64,000 nucleotides of DNA from Rhodoferax sp. Lineage in GTDB: Bacteria; Pseudomonadota; Gammaproteobacteria; Burkholderiales; Burkholderiaceae_C. The notes beneath the pieces are model-generated. The model was not told the DNA's origin. It searched no databases and saw nothing but the letters and a program-made list of their open reading frames with translations. Positions 8,301-16,507 of this stretch are shown one piece after another (the first letter of the stretch is position 1; each line of letters begins with the position of its first letter). The stretch is from the NCBI GenBank assembly GCA_031291305.1, contig JARLJH010000067.1, positions 1-64,000 on the forward strand, written 5' to 3'. A program made the translations under genes and the position numbers.

Positions 8301-9647
8301 ATGGCGCAAATGCAAACCTCATCTCATTTTTCAACCTCAGCACGCAGCAGCCTCGCTCCCGCACTTCTGGCGGGCATCCTGCTGGCGGGTTGCGCGTCCA
8401 CACCCAAACCACCCGCCGAACCCAAGGCACCAACGCCGGTGACGGGCGTCGCCAGTCCAGCGCCCGCCACCCCCAGTCCAACATCCGCCATCCCCGAAGA
8501 CGCTGACCACAGCCAGAAGTTTGCCCGCTGGGTCGCCGATTTCAGCACCTCGGCGCGCCAGACCGGCATCGACGAGGCCACGCTGCATAGCGCCTTCGAT
8601 AGCGTCCGCTTTATCCCGCGTGTCATCGAGATGGATCGGGCGCAGCCCGAGTTCACCCGCCCCATCTGGGTTTACCTGGACAGCGCGACGTCACCGCAGC
8701 GCATCGCCCGGGGTCAGGACAAACTTCTGCTCTGGCGAGCTGACATCGACGCCATCGCCGCTCGTTACGGCGTTCCCGCCGAAACGCTGGTCGCCATCTG
8801 GGGCATGGAGAGCAATTTCGGCAGCTTTACCGGCGACATCCCGACCATCGATGCCCTGGCGACGCTAGGCTTTGAAGGCCGCCGCGAGGCGTGGGCGCGT
8901 GGCCAGCTGCTGGCGGCCCTGAAGATACTGCAGCACCACGACATTGGTCGCGACCAGATGATTGGTTCCTGGGCGGGCGCCATGGGTCAGACGCAATTTC
9001 TGCCGTCGAACTTTCTGGCCCACGCGGTCGATGCCGATGGCGATGGCCGACGCGACATCTGGGGCAGCGTCCCGGATGTGATGGCGTCCACCGCCAATTT
9101 CCTGGCCAGCTCGGGCTGGCAGGCGGGCCAGCCCTGGGGCTTGGAGGTGCGCCTGCCATCCGATTTTGAGTACGCACGCGCTGACGACGCGGTGCGGCAA
9201 CCCGCCTCCGCCTGGGCGCAAGAGGGTTTGCAAACCATGGATGGCACACCCATGCCGGTGTTGGCGGACAGCTCGATCCTGTTGCCTGCTGGCGCAAGGG
9301 GTCCCGCCTTTCTGGTGGGCGCCAATTTCCGCGCCATCTTGCGTTACAACAACGCGACCAGCTACGCGCTCGCTGTCAGCCTGCTGGCGCAGCAATTGGC
9401 AGGAGGTGCGGCGGTGCAGGCACCCTGGCCGCGCGATGTGCAGCTGCTGTCGCACAGCCAGTTGCAGACACTGCAAACGACGCTGAACGCGCAAGGCTTT
9501 GACTGCGGCACACCCGACGGCATGCTGGGCCCGGCAACACGGCGCGGTGTGCGGGCTTACCAACGCAGCGTGGGCTTGCCCGCCGACGGTTACCCGACGC
9601 TGGAACTTCTGCAGCGCCTGCCTGTGCCCGTTACCCCGCACGGTTGA
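8301..9647 (+). CDS. mltB: Lytic murein transglycosylase (MltB family) lipoprotein with peptidoglycan-binding domain
   Basis: 448-residue predicted outer-membrane lipoprotein that cleaves peptidoglycan glycan strands. The N-terminus carries a hydrophobic signal with lipobox LLAGC (Cys31), then a Pro/Ala-rich linker to about residue 65. The SLT-like catalytic domain spans about 70-370, with the presumed catalytic Glu170 in WGMESNFGSF and the family motif GAMGQTQFLPSNF. A PG_binding_1 domain follows (about 385-440; LNAQGFDCGTPDGMLGPATR). No strong ribosome site precedes 8301; the ATG three codons later is an alternative. It is followed after 33 bp by gspA-gspB, whose products help the secretin cross the cell wall, so a role in opening peptidoglycan for that machine is plausible. 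Confidence 0.85.
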   Translation: MAQMQTSSHFSTSARSSLAPALLAGILLAGCASTPKPPAEPKAPTPVTGVASPAPATPSPTSAIPEDADHSQKFARWVADFSTSARQTGIDEATLHSAFDSVRFIPRVIEMDRAQPEFTRPIWVYLDSATSPQRIARGQDKLLLWRADIDAIAARYGVPAETLVAIWGMESNFGSFTGDIPTIDALATLGFEGRREAWARGQLLAALKILQHHDIGRDQMIGSWAGAMGQTQFLPSNFLAHAVDADGDGRRDIWGSVPDVMASTANFLASSGWQAGQPWGLEVRLPSDFEYARADDAVRQPASAWAQEGLQTMDGTPMPVLADSSILLPAGARGPAFLVGANFRAILRYNNATSYALAVSLLAQQLAGGAAVQAPWPRDVQLLSHSQLQTLQTTLNAQGFDCGTPDGMLGPATRRGVRAYQRSVGLPADGYPTLELLQRLPVPVTPHG

Positions 9648-9680
9648 ACGGCCCATGGCGACCCGCTATGCTTGGTGCTT

Positions 9681-11333
9681 ATGTATGCGCACCATTTCGG
9701 CCTGACCCAAGACCCCTTTTCCATCGCCCCGGACCCCCGCTACCTCTTCATGAGTGAGCGCCACCGCGAAGCGCTGGCCCACCTGCTCTACGGCGTGGCG
9801 GGCGGTGCGTCAGGCGGGTTCGTGCTGTTGACCGGTGACATCGGCACCGGCAAGACCACCGTGTGCCGCTGCTTTCTGGAGCAAATCCCACCCGGTTGCC
9901 ATGTGGCCTATATCTTCAACCCCAAGCTCACCGTGACCGAATTGTTGCAATCCATTTGCGACGAATTCCACATCCCGGTAACCCCGGCGGTGACCCATCT
10001 GCCCACCGTCAAAGACTACATCGACGCCCTCAACAGCTTTTTGTTGACCAGCCACGCGGCGGGACAAAGCTGCGTGCTGATCATCGACGAAGCTCAAAAT
10101 CTGAGTACCGATGTGCTGGAGCAGCTTCGCCTGCTGACCAACCTGGAGACCAATGAGCGCAAGCTGCTGCAGATCGTGCTGATTGGTCAGCCTGAATTGC
10201 GCAGCATGCTGACGCGCCCGGAGCTGGAGCAGTTGGCGCAGCGGGTGATCGCCCGCTTCCACCTGGATGCCTTGAACGAGCAGGAAGCCAACCAATACAT
10301 CGCGCATCGGCTGGCGGTAGCCGGGCATACCGGTCGGCTGCCGTTTGACAAAGCCGCGTTGCAACGCATCCACCGGCTGGCACGCGGCGTGCCCCGGCGC
10401 ATCAACTTGCTGTGCGGACGTGCACTGCTGGGGGCTTGGTCCAGCGGCGCCAGTCAGGTTGGCAAAGCCATCGTCAACAAAGCCGCCTCAGAAGTGTTTG
10501 AGTCCGCAGTCAATTCCTCTGATGCACCAGCGGGCGGCCGCCAGCGCTTCAGGCTGCTGGCCTTCGGGCTGCTGGGTGGCGCGCTCTTGATGGCGCTGAT
10601 AGTGGGGGTGTACCCACGGCGGGTGGCCTCACTGCTGGCCGCCGTGCCGCCTCAGCCACCGGCATCCAGCACCGCCACACGGGCGGCGGTCACCTCCGGG
10701 CCGCTGCCGATGGAAGAACTGGATGCTCTGCTGCCGCACTTGCCCACTGACCTGAATTCTGCCTGGCATGCACTGGCCACGGTGTGGAAACTGCCCGCCA
10801 CAGAAGGCGACCCCTGCCAGCTGGCCAAGTCGCTACAACTGCAGTGCTACCGCACCAGCAACCTGACCCTGCCGGTGGTTCGCCAACTCGGGCAACCCGG
10901 CATTCTGACGCTGCAAGACAGCAGCGGCCCGGCGCGATTTGCACTGCTCACCGGCCTGACCGAGCAAACCGCCACCCTGCTGGTCGCTGGCCGGCCGCAC
11001 ACCATCAGGCTGGTGACGCTGGGTCGACTGTGGCGGGGCGAGTTCGCCACCTATTGGCGCCTGCCGCCCGGCTACAGTGCCGAGATGCGTGACGGCGACA
11101 CCAGTGCTGCCATCGCGCAGCTGGACCGCCAACTGAGCACCCTGGAGGGCGCGCCTGCAGCGGCAGCCGTGGCTTCTGCCCCGACACTGAATGCTGCCTT
11201 GCGCGAGCGCATCAAAGCCTTTCAGCGTGCCCGAGGGCTGACCCCTGATGGGCGGCCGGGCCCCATCACTTTCATGCAGATTGATAGCGCCAGCCACGTC
11301 ACGCAACCCCGCTTGCAAACCGCCCCGCAGTAA
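9681..11333 (+). CDS. gspA: General secretion pathway ATPase GspA (ExeA family)
   Basis: 550-residue inner-membrane AAA+ ATPase that, with GspB, supports assembly of the type II secretin through peptidoglycan. The N-terminus HHFGLTQDPFSIAPDPRYLF is typical of ExeA, so the ATG at 9681 is preferred to a TTG three codons earlier. Walker A is GDIGTGKTT (about 52-60) and Walker B is VLIIDEAQN (about 132-140). One membrane segment lies near residues 280-300, followed by a periplasmic part with a C-terminal peptidoglycan-binding domain (ALRERIKAFQRARGLTPDGRPG). It lies six bases upstream of gspB. The remaining gsp genes are not in the window. Confidence 0.92.
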   Translation: MYAHHFGLTQDPFSIAPDPRYLFMSERHREALAHLLYGVAGGASGGFVLLTGDIGTGKTTVCRCFLEQIPPGCHVAYIFNPKLTVTELLQSICDEFHIPVTPAVTHLPTVKDYIDALNSFLLTSHAAGQSCVLIIDEAQNLSTDVLEQLRLLTNLETNERKLLQIVLIGQPELRSMLTRPELEQLAQRVIARFHLDALNEQEANQYIAHRLAVAGHTGRLPFDKAALQRIHRLARGVPRRINLLCGRALLGAWSSGASQVGKAIVNKAASEVFESAVNSSDAPAGGRQRFRLLAFGLLGGALLMALIVGVYPRRVASLLAAVPPQPPASSTATRAAVTSGPLPMEELDALLPHLPTDLNSAWHALATVWKLPATEGDPCQLAKSLQLQCYRTSNLTLPVVRQLGQPGILTLQDSSGPARFALLTGLTEQTATLLVAGRPHTIRLVTLGRLWRGEFATYWRLPPGYSAEMRDGDTSAAIAQLDRQLSTLEGAPAAAAVASAPTLNAALRERIKAFQRARGLTPDGRPGPITFMQIDSASHVTQPRLQTAPQ

Positions 11334-11339
11334 ACACCC

Positions 11340-12017
11340 ATGTCCTATATTCTTGATGCACTCAAACGGGCCGACGCCGAGCGTGAGCGAGGGGCAGTGC
11401 CCGGCCTGCATTCGCAACCTTTGACCACCACCGCTGCCGCGCGCCCCGCATCTGCTCAGGGCCGCCAGCTGGGATGGGTGGTGCTGGCTGTCGTCGCACT
11501 GGGGGGCTTGGCCGCTGGCGTGTGGTTCTGGCGCGCTACAGCGCAGCAGGCTGTCACCAGCACGGTTGCCGTCACCTCGCCGGTGATTGCAACCCCAGTG
11601 CCAGCCCAGCCACGGCCAGCAACCCCGGTCATGACGGAGCCTGCGCCCGCCCATCAGCCTACGCCTACGCCAGCTCCAGCTCCGTTGCCCCCCCTGAAGC
11701 CGACACCGGCCACGCCGCTGCCAGCGCCGCCGAAAGCCGCGCTGCCCGTCATTGCGAAACCGGCCGCCTCCATCACCAGCACAGCGCCCAATGTCCCCCG
11801 GCTGGATGAACTGCCGCCGGATCTGCAGCGCCAAATCCCCAAGCTGACCATCACCGGGGTGGTCTACTCAGAGACCCCGGCCAACCGGCTGCTGTTGCTC
11901 AACAACCAGGTGTTGACCCAGGGCAGTCTGGCGGCGCCAGAGGTCACGCTGGAAGAAATTGGCCCCAAAAGCTCGGTGTTCAGCTTCCGGGGAACCCGGT
12001 TCAGGCTCGCCCATTGA
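11340..12017 (+). CDS. gspB: General secretion pathway protein B
   Basis: 225 residues. It begins MSYILDALKRADAERERG, the conserved cytoplasmic start of GspB/ExeB, followed by a single membrane segment (about residues 43-62), a long Pro/Ala/Thr-rich periplasmic stretch (about 65-150) and a compact C-terminal GspB domain (LTITGVVYSETPANRLLLLNNQ). It forms a complex with GspA that anchors to peptidoglycan and guides secretin multimerisation. The gene directly follows gspA (six bases) and has no obvious ribosome site of its own, so translation may be coupled. Repeat elements, not genes, follow downstream. Confidence 0.92.
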   Translation: MSYILDALKRADAERERGAVPGLHSQPLTTTAAARPASAQGRQLGWVVLAVVALGGLAAGVWFWRATAQQAVTSTVAVTSPVIATPVPAQPRPATPVMTEPAPAHQPTPTPAPAPLPPLKPTPATPLPAPPKAALPVIAKPAASITSTAPNVPRLDELPPDLQRQIPKLTITGVVYSETPANRLLLLNNQVLTQGSLAAPEVTLEEIGPKSSVFSFRGTRFRLAH

Positions 12018-12101
12018 CCGTCAGGCTGCACACGCGTTCTCTGGTGTTGGTCATGGGGAGGGAGTTCAGGGCATCGAGCCAGCAGCATCGCCGCACGACG
12101 C

Positions 12102-12221
12102 GGCGACTGGGTCAGGCGCATGCGGTTTTGGGGTGAAAGTACGCGCGGGGATAGGTTGCTGTATGCGAGAAGCCCAGGGCGCACGCATTTCACCCCAAAG
12201 CCCGGTCACCTGACCCAGCCA
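12102..12221. repeat. ~120 bp palindromic element, copy A
   Basis: Outer ends CTGGGTCAGG and its complement CCTGACCCAG. The left arm continues CGCATGCGGTTTTGGGG and the right arm, read inward, continues TGACCGGGCTTTGGGG. The first 31 bp (12102-12132) are exactly the reverse complement of 12467-12497 in copy B. It resembles a MITE or REP-type non-coding mobile element. No transposase is present. Confidence 0.7.
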
Positions 12222-12288
12222 CCTCGCCTCAAGGGCGTTTGAAGCCGCACAGGGTCAAAAAACTGGGCGGCAAGGGTAAAACATGCAT

Positions 12289-12347
12289 CTATTTTGATAG
12301 CTATCAGCGATTTCATGATAAGGGATTGCGCTGGTTTTTCTATCACA
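12289..12347. repeat. Intergenic ~50 bp repeat, copy R2 (diverged)
   Basis: Starts TTTTGATAGCTATCAGCG and continues through ATAAGGGATTGCGCTGG to TTTTTCTATC. It shares the TTTGATAGCT block and a CAGCG...CGCTGG arm pair with the other intergenic repeats. It sits between the two 120 bp elements. Confidence 0.5.
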
Positions 12348-12378
12348 TCCGTCAACACCTACACGGGTGAGACAGGGG

Positions 12379-12497
12379 GATTGGGTCAGGCGACCGGGCT
12401 TTGGGACCCAAGGCGCGCGCCTGAGGTCTTGGCGTGCTGATCCCACTGCCCCGCGCGTGATTGGGTCCCAAAACCGCATGCGCCTGACCCAGTCGCC
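12379..12497. repeat. ~120 bp palindromic element, copy B (inverted relative to copy A)
   Basis: Same end sequences as copy A but in the opposite orientation: the left arm ATTGGGTCAGGCGACCGGGC matches copy A's right arm, and the right arm matches copy A's left arm over 31 bp without mismatch. The inner parts differ; here both arms run into TTGGGACCCAA / TTGGGTCCCAA. The two copies lie 157 bp apart and could pair into a large cruciform. The rest of the 12018-12616 gap holds no gene I can support. Confidence 0.7.
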
Positions 12498-12565
12498 CTG
12501 GCGCGCGTAGAGGTCTTCCATCAGCCCGCCTCACGTTGAATCACACCAGTTTGTGCCACTTCATA

Positions 12566-12615
12566 TTTAATAGCTGCCAGCAAATAAGATATAAGGGCTA
12601 GAGACTGATTTGATA
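12566..12615. repeat. Intergenic ~50 bp repeat, copy R3
   Basis: TTAATAGCTGCCAGCAAATA followed by AGATATAAGGGCTAGAGACTG and TTTGATACTTA. It shares the TAGCTGC, AAGGGCTAGAG and terminal blocks with copies R1, R4 and R5. It abuts the 3' end of copA and may act as its transcription end. Confidence 0.65.
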
Positions 12616-12616
12616 C

Positions 12617-14845
12617 TTATTTTTTTGCCGCCAATGGCTTCCAGCGTTTGAGCAGCAAGGCATTGCTCATCACACTCACCGAACTCATGGCCATGGCAGC
12701 CCCGGCCATCACCGGGTTCAGTACCCCCAGCGCCGCCAGCGGTATGCCAGCCACGTTGTAAATGAAGGCCCAAAACAGGTTTTGCCGGATCTTGGCCACC
12801 GTGCGGTGTGAGATGTCCAGCGCGGCAGCGACCAGCGCCAGGTCACCGCGCATCAGCGTGATGCCTGCGGCGTGCATGGCCACGTCGGTACCGCCGCCCG
12901 CGTTCGCCATGGCGATGCCCACGTCTGCCGCTGCCAGCGCCGGGGCGTCATTCACACCATCGCCCACCATGATGACGCTTTGGCCCTTGGCTTTCAAAGC
13001 GGTGATGTGCGCCGCCTTGTCGCCGGGCAGCACGTCACTGATCACCTCGGCAACCGTCAAGCCGACCCGCTGCGCCATGGCCTGTGCCGCCGCCTGGTTA
13101 TCACCCGACAACATCAGCACCCGGATACCTTGCGCGCGCAGGGCGGCAATCGCCGGTGCGGCGCTGGCTTTGGGCTCGTCGCCAAAGGCCATCAGGGCGA
13201 CCACTTTCACCCCTGAGGGAGTGCGTTGGGCCAAGGCGGCCAGCGTGGCGCCCCGGTTTTGCAGCGCAAGCAGCGGGGCTTCAAAGTCCGCCAGCGTCGC
13301 ACCCATCTCGCGCATCCACAGCAGATTGCCAATCACATAGTCGCAGCCCTCCACAGTACCTTGCAGCCCCTTGCCGGGCACGGTCACGATCTGACTGACT
13401 GACGGCAATGCGATGTTCTTCTCTTGGGCTGCGGCCACCACGGCGCGGGCCAAGGGGTGGCTGCTGCCCGTCTGGATAGCCGCCGCAATGCCCAGCCAGT
13501 GCGCCGCGTCCTCACCCGGCGCCACCACCCAATCGGTCAGGCGCGCATGGCCCACGGTCAGGGTACCGGTCTTGTCAAACACCACCACCTGCGCCTTGTG
13601 CGCCAGCTCCAGCGCCTGGGCGTCCTTGATCAAAATGCCGTGCTGCGCCGCCACGCCGGTGCCGGCCATGATGGCCGCCGGCGTGGCCAAGCCGAGAGCG
13701 CATGGGCAGGCAATCACCAGCACCGTCACGGCGTGAATCACCGCCAGTTCAAACGCATGGCCCGTGAACCACCAGCCCAGAAACGTCAGCAGCGCCAGCA
13801 GCAGCACCACCGGTACAAACACCGCGCTGACCTGGTCCACCAGCCGCTGGATCGGCGCCTTGCCCGCCTGGGCGTCTTCCACCAGACGGATGATGCTGGC
13901 CAGCACCGTGTCCACCCCCACCGCCTTGACCGTCACGATGACACGTCCGTCGCCATTGAGCGTGCCGCCGGTGACGCGGTCGCCACTGGTTTTGGCCACC
14001 GGCAGCGGCTCACCGGTGAGCATGGATTCATCGACCTGAGTTTGGCCTTCGAGCACCAGCCCGTCCACGGCAAAACGCTCGCCGGGGCGCACCACCAGTT
14101 CGTCACCGGCGAGCACTTCGTCAATCGGCACATCCACTTCACCGTCCAGCCCCAACAAGTGGGCAACTTCAGGGCGCAGCGCATGCAGGGCGCGAATGGC
14201 CGAGGTGGTTTGCCGCTTGGCGCGGGCTTCAAGCCACTTGCCCAGCAGCACCAGGGTGATGACCACCGCCGAGGCTTCAAAGTACAAATGCGGCATGGCG
14301 TCTGCCGGTGACTTGAGCCATAACCACACCGACAGCAGCCAGCCTGCGGTGGTTCCAATGGACACCAGCAAGTCCATGTTGCCGCTGCGTGCCAGCAGCG
14401 CGTGCCAACCGGCCTTGTAAAAGCGTGCGCCCAGCACAAACTGCACCGGCGTGGCCAGTGCGAACTGCAGCCACGGACTCATCATCCAGTGCTGACCGAA
14501 CACATTACCCAGCATGGGCAGCAGCAGCGGCAGGGACAAGGCCATGCCCAGTGCCACCGGGCCAAACCCGGCCCAGCTGGATTCTGTGGGTGCGTCAATG
14601 GCAGCGTTGGCGGCCACCGGCTCGTAGCCCGCGTCGCGCACGGCGCGTTTGAGGCGTGCTTCGATCTGCTCGGACGGCGCCACCATCACCCGGGCGGATT
14701 CGGTGGCCAGGTTCACGGCCACGTCCTGCACGCCGGGCACTTTTTTGAGGGCGCGCTCGGCCCGGGCCACACACGACGCACAGGTCATGCCGTGGATGCC
14801 GAGGTCAATGCGCAGGCTGGCTTCGCCAGTATTCAAGGTTGTCAT
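12617..14845 (-). CDS. copA: Copper-translocating P-type ATPase
   Basis: Inner-membrane P1B-type ATPase exporting Cu(I), 742 residues from the ATG at 14845; a GTG nine codons upstream is possible but has no ribosome site. One N-terminal heavy-metal-associated domain has GMTCASC (Cys22/Cys25). The membrane metal site CPC is in [15 protein letters not shown], the phosphorylation motif is DKTGTLT, the HP motif is SSHPLARAV, and the hinge is [10 protein letters not shown]. Arg/Asn and Met/Ser residues in the last two helices ([24 protein letters not shown]) fit the Cu(I) subclass. It is divergent from copZ across a 74 bp region in which I see no clear CueR palindrome. Confidence 0.92.
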   Translation of the reverse strand: MTTLNTGEASLRIDLGIHGMTCASCVARAERALKKVPGVQDVAVNLATESARVMVAPSEQIEARLKRAVRDAGYEPVAANAAIDAPTESSWAGFGPVALGMALSLPLLLPMLGNVFGQHWMMSPWLQFALATPVQFVLGARFYKAGWHALLARSGNMDLLVSIGTTAGWLLSVWLWLKSPADAMPHLYFEASAVVITLVLLGKWLEARAKRQTTSAIRALHALRPEVAHLLGLDGEVDVPIDEVLAGDELVVRPGERFAVDGLVLEGQTQVDESMLTGEPLPVAKTSGDRVTGGTLNGDGRVIVTVKAVGVDTVLASIIRLVEDAQAGKAPIQRLVDQVSAVFVPVVLLLALLTFLGWWFTGHAFELAVIHAVTVLVIACPCALGLATPAAIMAGTGVAAQHGILIKDAQALELAHKAQVVVFDKTGTLTVGHARLTDWVVAPGEDAAHWLGIAAAIQTGSSHPLARAVVAAAQEKNIALPSVSQIVTVPGKGLQGTVEGCDYVIGNLLWMREMGATLADFEAPLLALQNRGATLAALAQRTPSGVKVVALMAFGDEPKASAAPAIAALRAQGIRVLMLSGDNQAAAQAMAQRVGLTVAEVISDVLPGDKAAHITALKAKGQSVIMVGDGVNDAPALAAADVGIAMANAGGGTDVAMHAAGITLMRGDLALVAAALDISHRTVAKIRQNLFWAFIYNVAGIPLAALGVLNPVMAGAAMAMSSVSVMSNALLLKRWKPLAAKK

Positions 14846-14919
14846 GGGATGAAAGGACTCCAGAGGCGACACGGTTCACAATACGCGCTTTGCAATCACC
14901 CCATTTTCAGAGGTTTTGT

Positions 14920-15117
14920 ATGAAATACAGTTTCCATGTTGAAGGCATGACCTGCGAACATTGCGAAAAGGCCGTTGTGCGCGCGGTGCGCCAGCTGGAC
15001 CGCAGTGCGCAGGTGGTGGCAGATCGCACGCAGAACAAGGTCGAGGTGGACTCCAGCGCCTCCGCTCAGGACATCACCCAGGCGATTGTTGAAGAGGGCT
15101 ACAAAGTCGTTGCATGA
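14920..15117 (+). CDS. copZ: Copper chaperone (heavy-metal-associated domain protein)
   Basis: 65-residue soluble single-domain metallochaperone. VEGMTCEHCEKAV holds the metal-binding CxxC (Cys12, Cys15), and the length and strand pattern fit CopZ/Atx1. The ATG at 14920 follows AGAGG by six bases; a longer frame starting inside copA is disregarded. Divergent from copA, it probably passes Cu(I) to the ATPase's N-terminal domain. It is followed after 3 bp by a Crp/Fnr regulator, so the two may be co-transcribed. Confidence 0.88.
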   Translation: MKYSFHVEGMTCEHCEKAVVRAVRQLDRSAQVVADRTQNKVEVDSSASAQDITQAIVEEGYKVVA

Positions 15118-15120
15118 TCC

Positions 15121-15795
15121 ATGATGACTGAACTGGATTGGCCGATGGCGCAGGTGACCGACCTGTACCCGTCGCTCAAAGAGGTGCAGCCCAGCCTGGC
15201 CGATGTCAGCGCCGTGCTGCAGCCGATGACGGTGCCCGCCGACACTGTGCTGTTCAGCGAAAACGCCGCCTGCCAGGGTTTCCCGCTGGTGCTGGACGGC
15301 GAGATCAAGGTCTCGCGCCACTCGGGCGATGGCCGCTCGCTGGAGCTGTACCGCGTGGTGCCGGGCGAGTTGTGCCTGGTATCCAGCGCCAGCCTGTTTC
15401 GACCCCAGCCCCTGTCCGCGTTTGGCATCACCACCCGACCGAGCACTTTTTTGTTGGTTCGCCCGGACCTATTCAAACGCTGGATCGAGACCCCGGCGTT
15501 TCGCAACGATGTGCTGGGGCTGTTTGCTGAGCGCATGTCCGACTTGACGGCCCTGGTAGACGCGGTAGCGTTCCATAAGCTGGACCGCCGTTTGGCCGCT
15601 GCCCTGTTGGGGCGTGGTCAGCAGCTCAATATCACCCACCAGGCACTCGCCGACGAACTGGGCACAGTGCGCGAGATCGTGACGCGCCTGCTGCGCCGCT
15701 TTGAGCGTGAAGGCTGGGTCGCGCTGGGGCGCGAGCAGATCACCATTGTCAACAGCGCAGCGCTGCGCGCTTTGGTCAGCAGCAGTCTGAATTGA
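15121..15795 (+). CDS. Crp/Fnr-family transcriptional regulator
   Basis: 224 residues (223 if the second of two adjacent ATGs is used). The N-terminal cyclic-nucleotide-like beta-roll contains FSENAACQGFPLVLDGEIKV, and the C-terminal winged helix contains HQALADELGTVREIVTRLLRRF (about 165-186). Two cysteines in the sensor domain (AACQGF and GELCLV) could sense redox or a metal, but the N-terminal cysteine cluster of true Fnr is absent. It directly follows copZ and precedes a DUF2892 gene, a pairing I recognise from related genomes. Its signal is unknown. Confidence 0.8.
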   Translation: MMTELDWPMAQVTDLYPSLKEVQPSLADVSAVLQPMTVPADTVLFSENAACQGFPLVLDGEIKVSRHSGDGRSLELYRVVPGELCLVSSASLFRPQPLSAFGITTRPSTFLLVRPDLFKRWIETPAFRNDVLGLFAERMSDLTALVDAVAFHKLDRRLAAALLGRGQQLNITHQALADELGTVREIVTRLLRRFEREGWVALGREQITIVNSAALRALVSSSLN

Positions 15796-15825
15796 CGCCT
15801 ATCATGGCTTGTGGTGGGCCCTGAT

Positions 15826-15879
15826 TCAGGCAGCGGACCTGCCTGAGCGGTGCTTGAGTGACTTGAGTCACAGATCAAA
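15826..15879. promoter_or_regulatory. Hairpin and possible Crp/Fnr-type operator between the regulator and DUF2892
   Basis: TCAGGCA (15826-15832) and TGCCTGA (15841-15847) form a short hairpin without a T-tract. Just downstream, TGACTTGAGTCA (15860-15871) is a palindrome, and TTGA (15864) to TCAA (15876) gives an FNR-like dyad with spacing two bases too long. It could bind the neighbouring Crp/Fnr protein; weak. Confidence 0.3.
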
Positions 15880-15953
15880 TGCCCTTGTTTAGCGTGTAAT
15901 TTGCCTGTCGTCCCTTTTTTCGGCGGTTTCACTTTTCTATCCAAGGAGTTTTC

Positions 15954-16142
15954 ATGAAAGCAAACGTTGGCGGTATTGACCGCATTCTGCGCATCGTGGT
16001 GGGTCTGGTCCTGATTGGCCTGACATTGAACGGCACCATCGGTGTATGGGGCTGGATTGGTGTGGTGCCTCTGGCCACCGGTGCAGTTGGCTTCTGCGCA
16101 CTCTACCCGCTGCTGGGCATTAACACCTGCCCAAAGAAGTAA
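15954..16142 (+). CDS. Small DUF2892 membrane protein (YgaP C-terminal-like)
   Basis: 62-residue inner-membrane protein with two hydrophobic segments (about 10-28 and 33-53). It begins MKANVGGIDRILRIVVG and ends CALYPLLGINTC, the signature of the DUF2892 family that also forms the membrane part of the rhodanese YgaP. Two cysteines near the C-terminus are conserved in the family. AAGGAG precedes the ATG by eight bases. It follows the Crp/Fnr gene after 158 bp and is closed by a strong terminator. Function unknown; links to sulfur or nitrosative stress are only suggested by YgaP. Confidence 0.82.
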   Translation: MKANVGGIDRILRIVVGLVLIGLTLNGTIGVWGWIGVVPLATGAVGFCALYPLLGINTCPKK

Positions 16143-16182
16143 TTCAGGGGCAGCCAAGCTGCCGTTTGAACGCCAAAGAAAA

Positions 16183-16218
16183 GGCCTGCAAGGAAGAAGA
16201 CTCTTGCAGGCTTTTTTA
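16183..16218 (+). terminator. Rho-independent terminator after the DUF2892 gene
   Basis: Stem GCCTGCAAG (16184-16192) pairs perfectly with CTTGCAGGC (16203-16211) across a 10 base loop, followed by TTTTTTATT. Confidence 0.9.
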
Positions 16219-16221
16219 TTC

Positions 16222-16275
16222 ATTTGATAGCTGCTTACCCCCGTATTTAAAGGGCTAGAAGGCAATTTCATACGA
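16222..16275. repeat. Intergenic ~50 bp repeat, copy R4
   Basis: TTTGATAGCTGCTTACCCCC, then GTATTTAAAGGGCTAGAAGGC and AATTTCATAC. Same block order as copies R1, R3 and R5. Confidence 0.65.
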
Positions 16276-16404
16276 GAGACTATATTGCGACAGTTGCCGC
16301 CAGGAGCGCGCCATGACGAAGACGGCGGTGTGATTTGCCCCTATGCGTCGATACACATAGATATTTGCGTGAAGGCAGCTTGAATGGGCCTTTCAACAAA
16401 GTTT

Positions 16405-16456
16405 GAAGTGACAGTAAGCAACGGGAGCCAACAGCCTCGAAATAAAGTGTCACTTC
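16405..16456. repeat. Spaced inverted repeat, possible insertion-element remnant
   Basis: GAAGTGACA (16405-16413) and TGTCACTTC (16448-16456) are exact complements 34 bp apart. No transposase is nearby. Apart from this the 16276-16507 gap shows nothing I recognise. Confidence 0.3.
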
Positions 16457-16507
16457 CGGCGAGCATTTCCGATGCCGACCAAGCAGTAGTGCATGTACCT
16501 AAATTTT

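Noticed and set aside
10833..11834. 333-codon minus-strand frame opposite gspA/gspB
   Set aside because: Low-complexity Arg/Gly/Trp composition typical of an antisense frame; both plus-strand genes are clear.
12018..12616. Short open frames between gspB and copA as genes
   Set aside because: They arise within palindromic repeat elements, change frame across them and lack ribosome sites.
15864..15879. FNR box upstream of the DUF2892 gene
   Set aside because: The TTGA and TCAA half-sites are two bases too far apart for the FNR consensus; kept only as a weak Crp/Fnr-type candidate.
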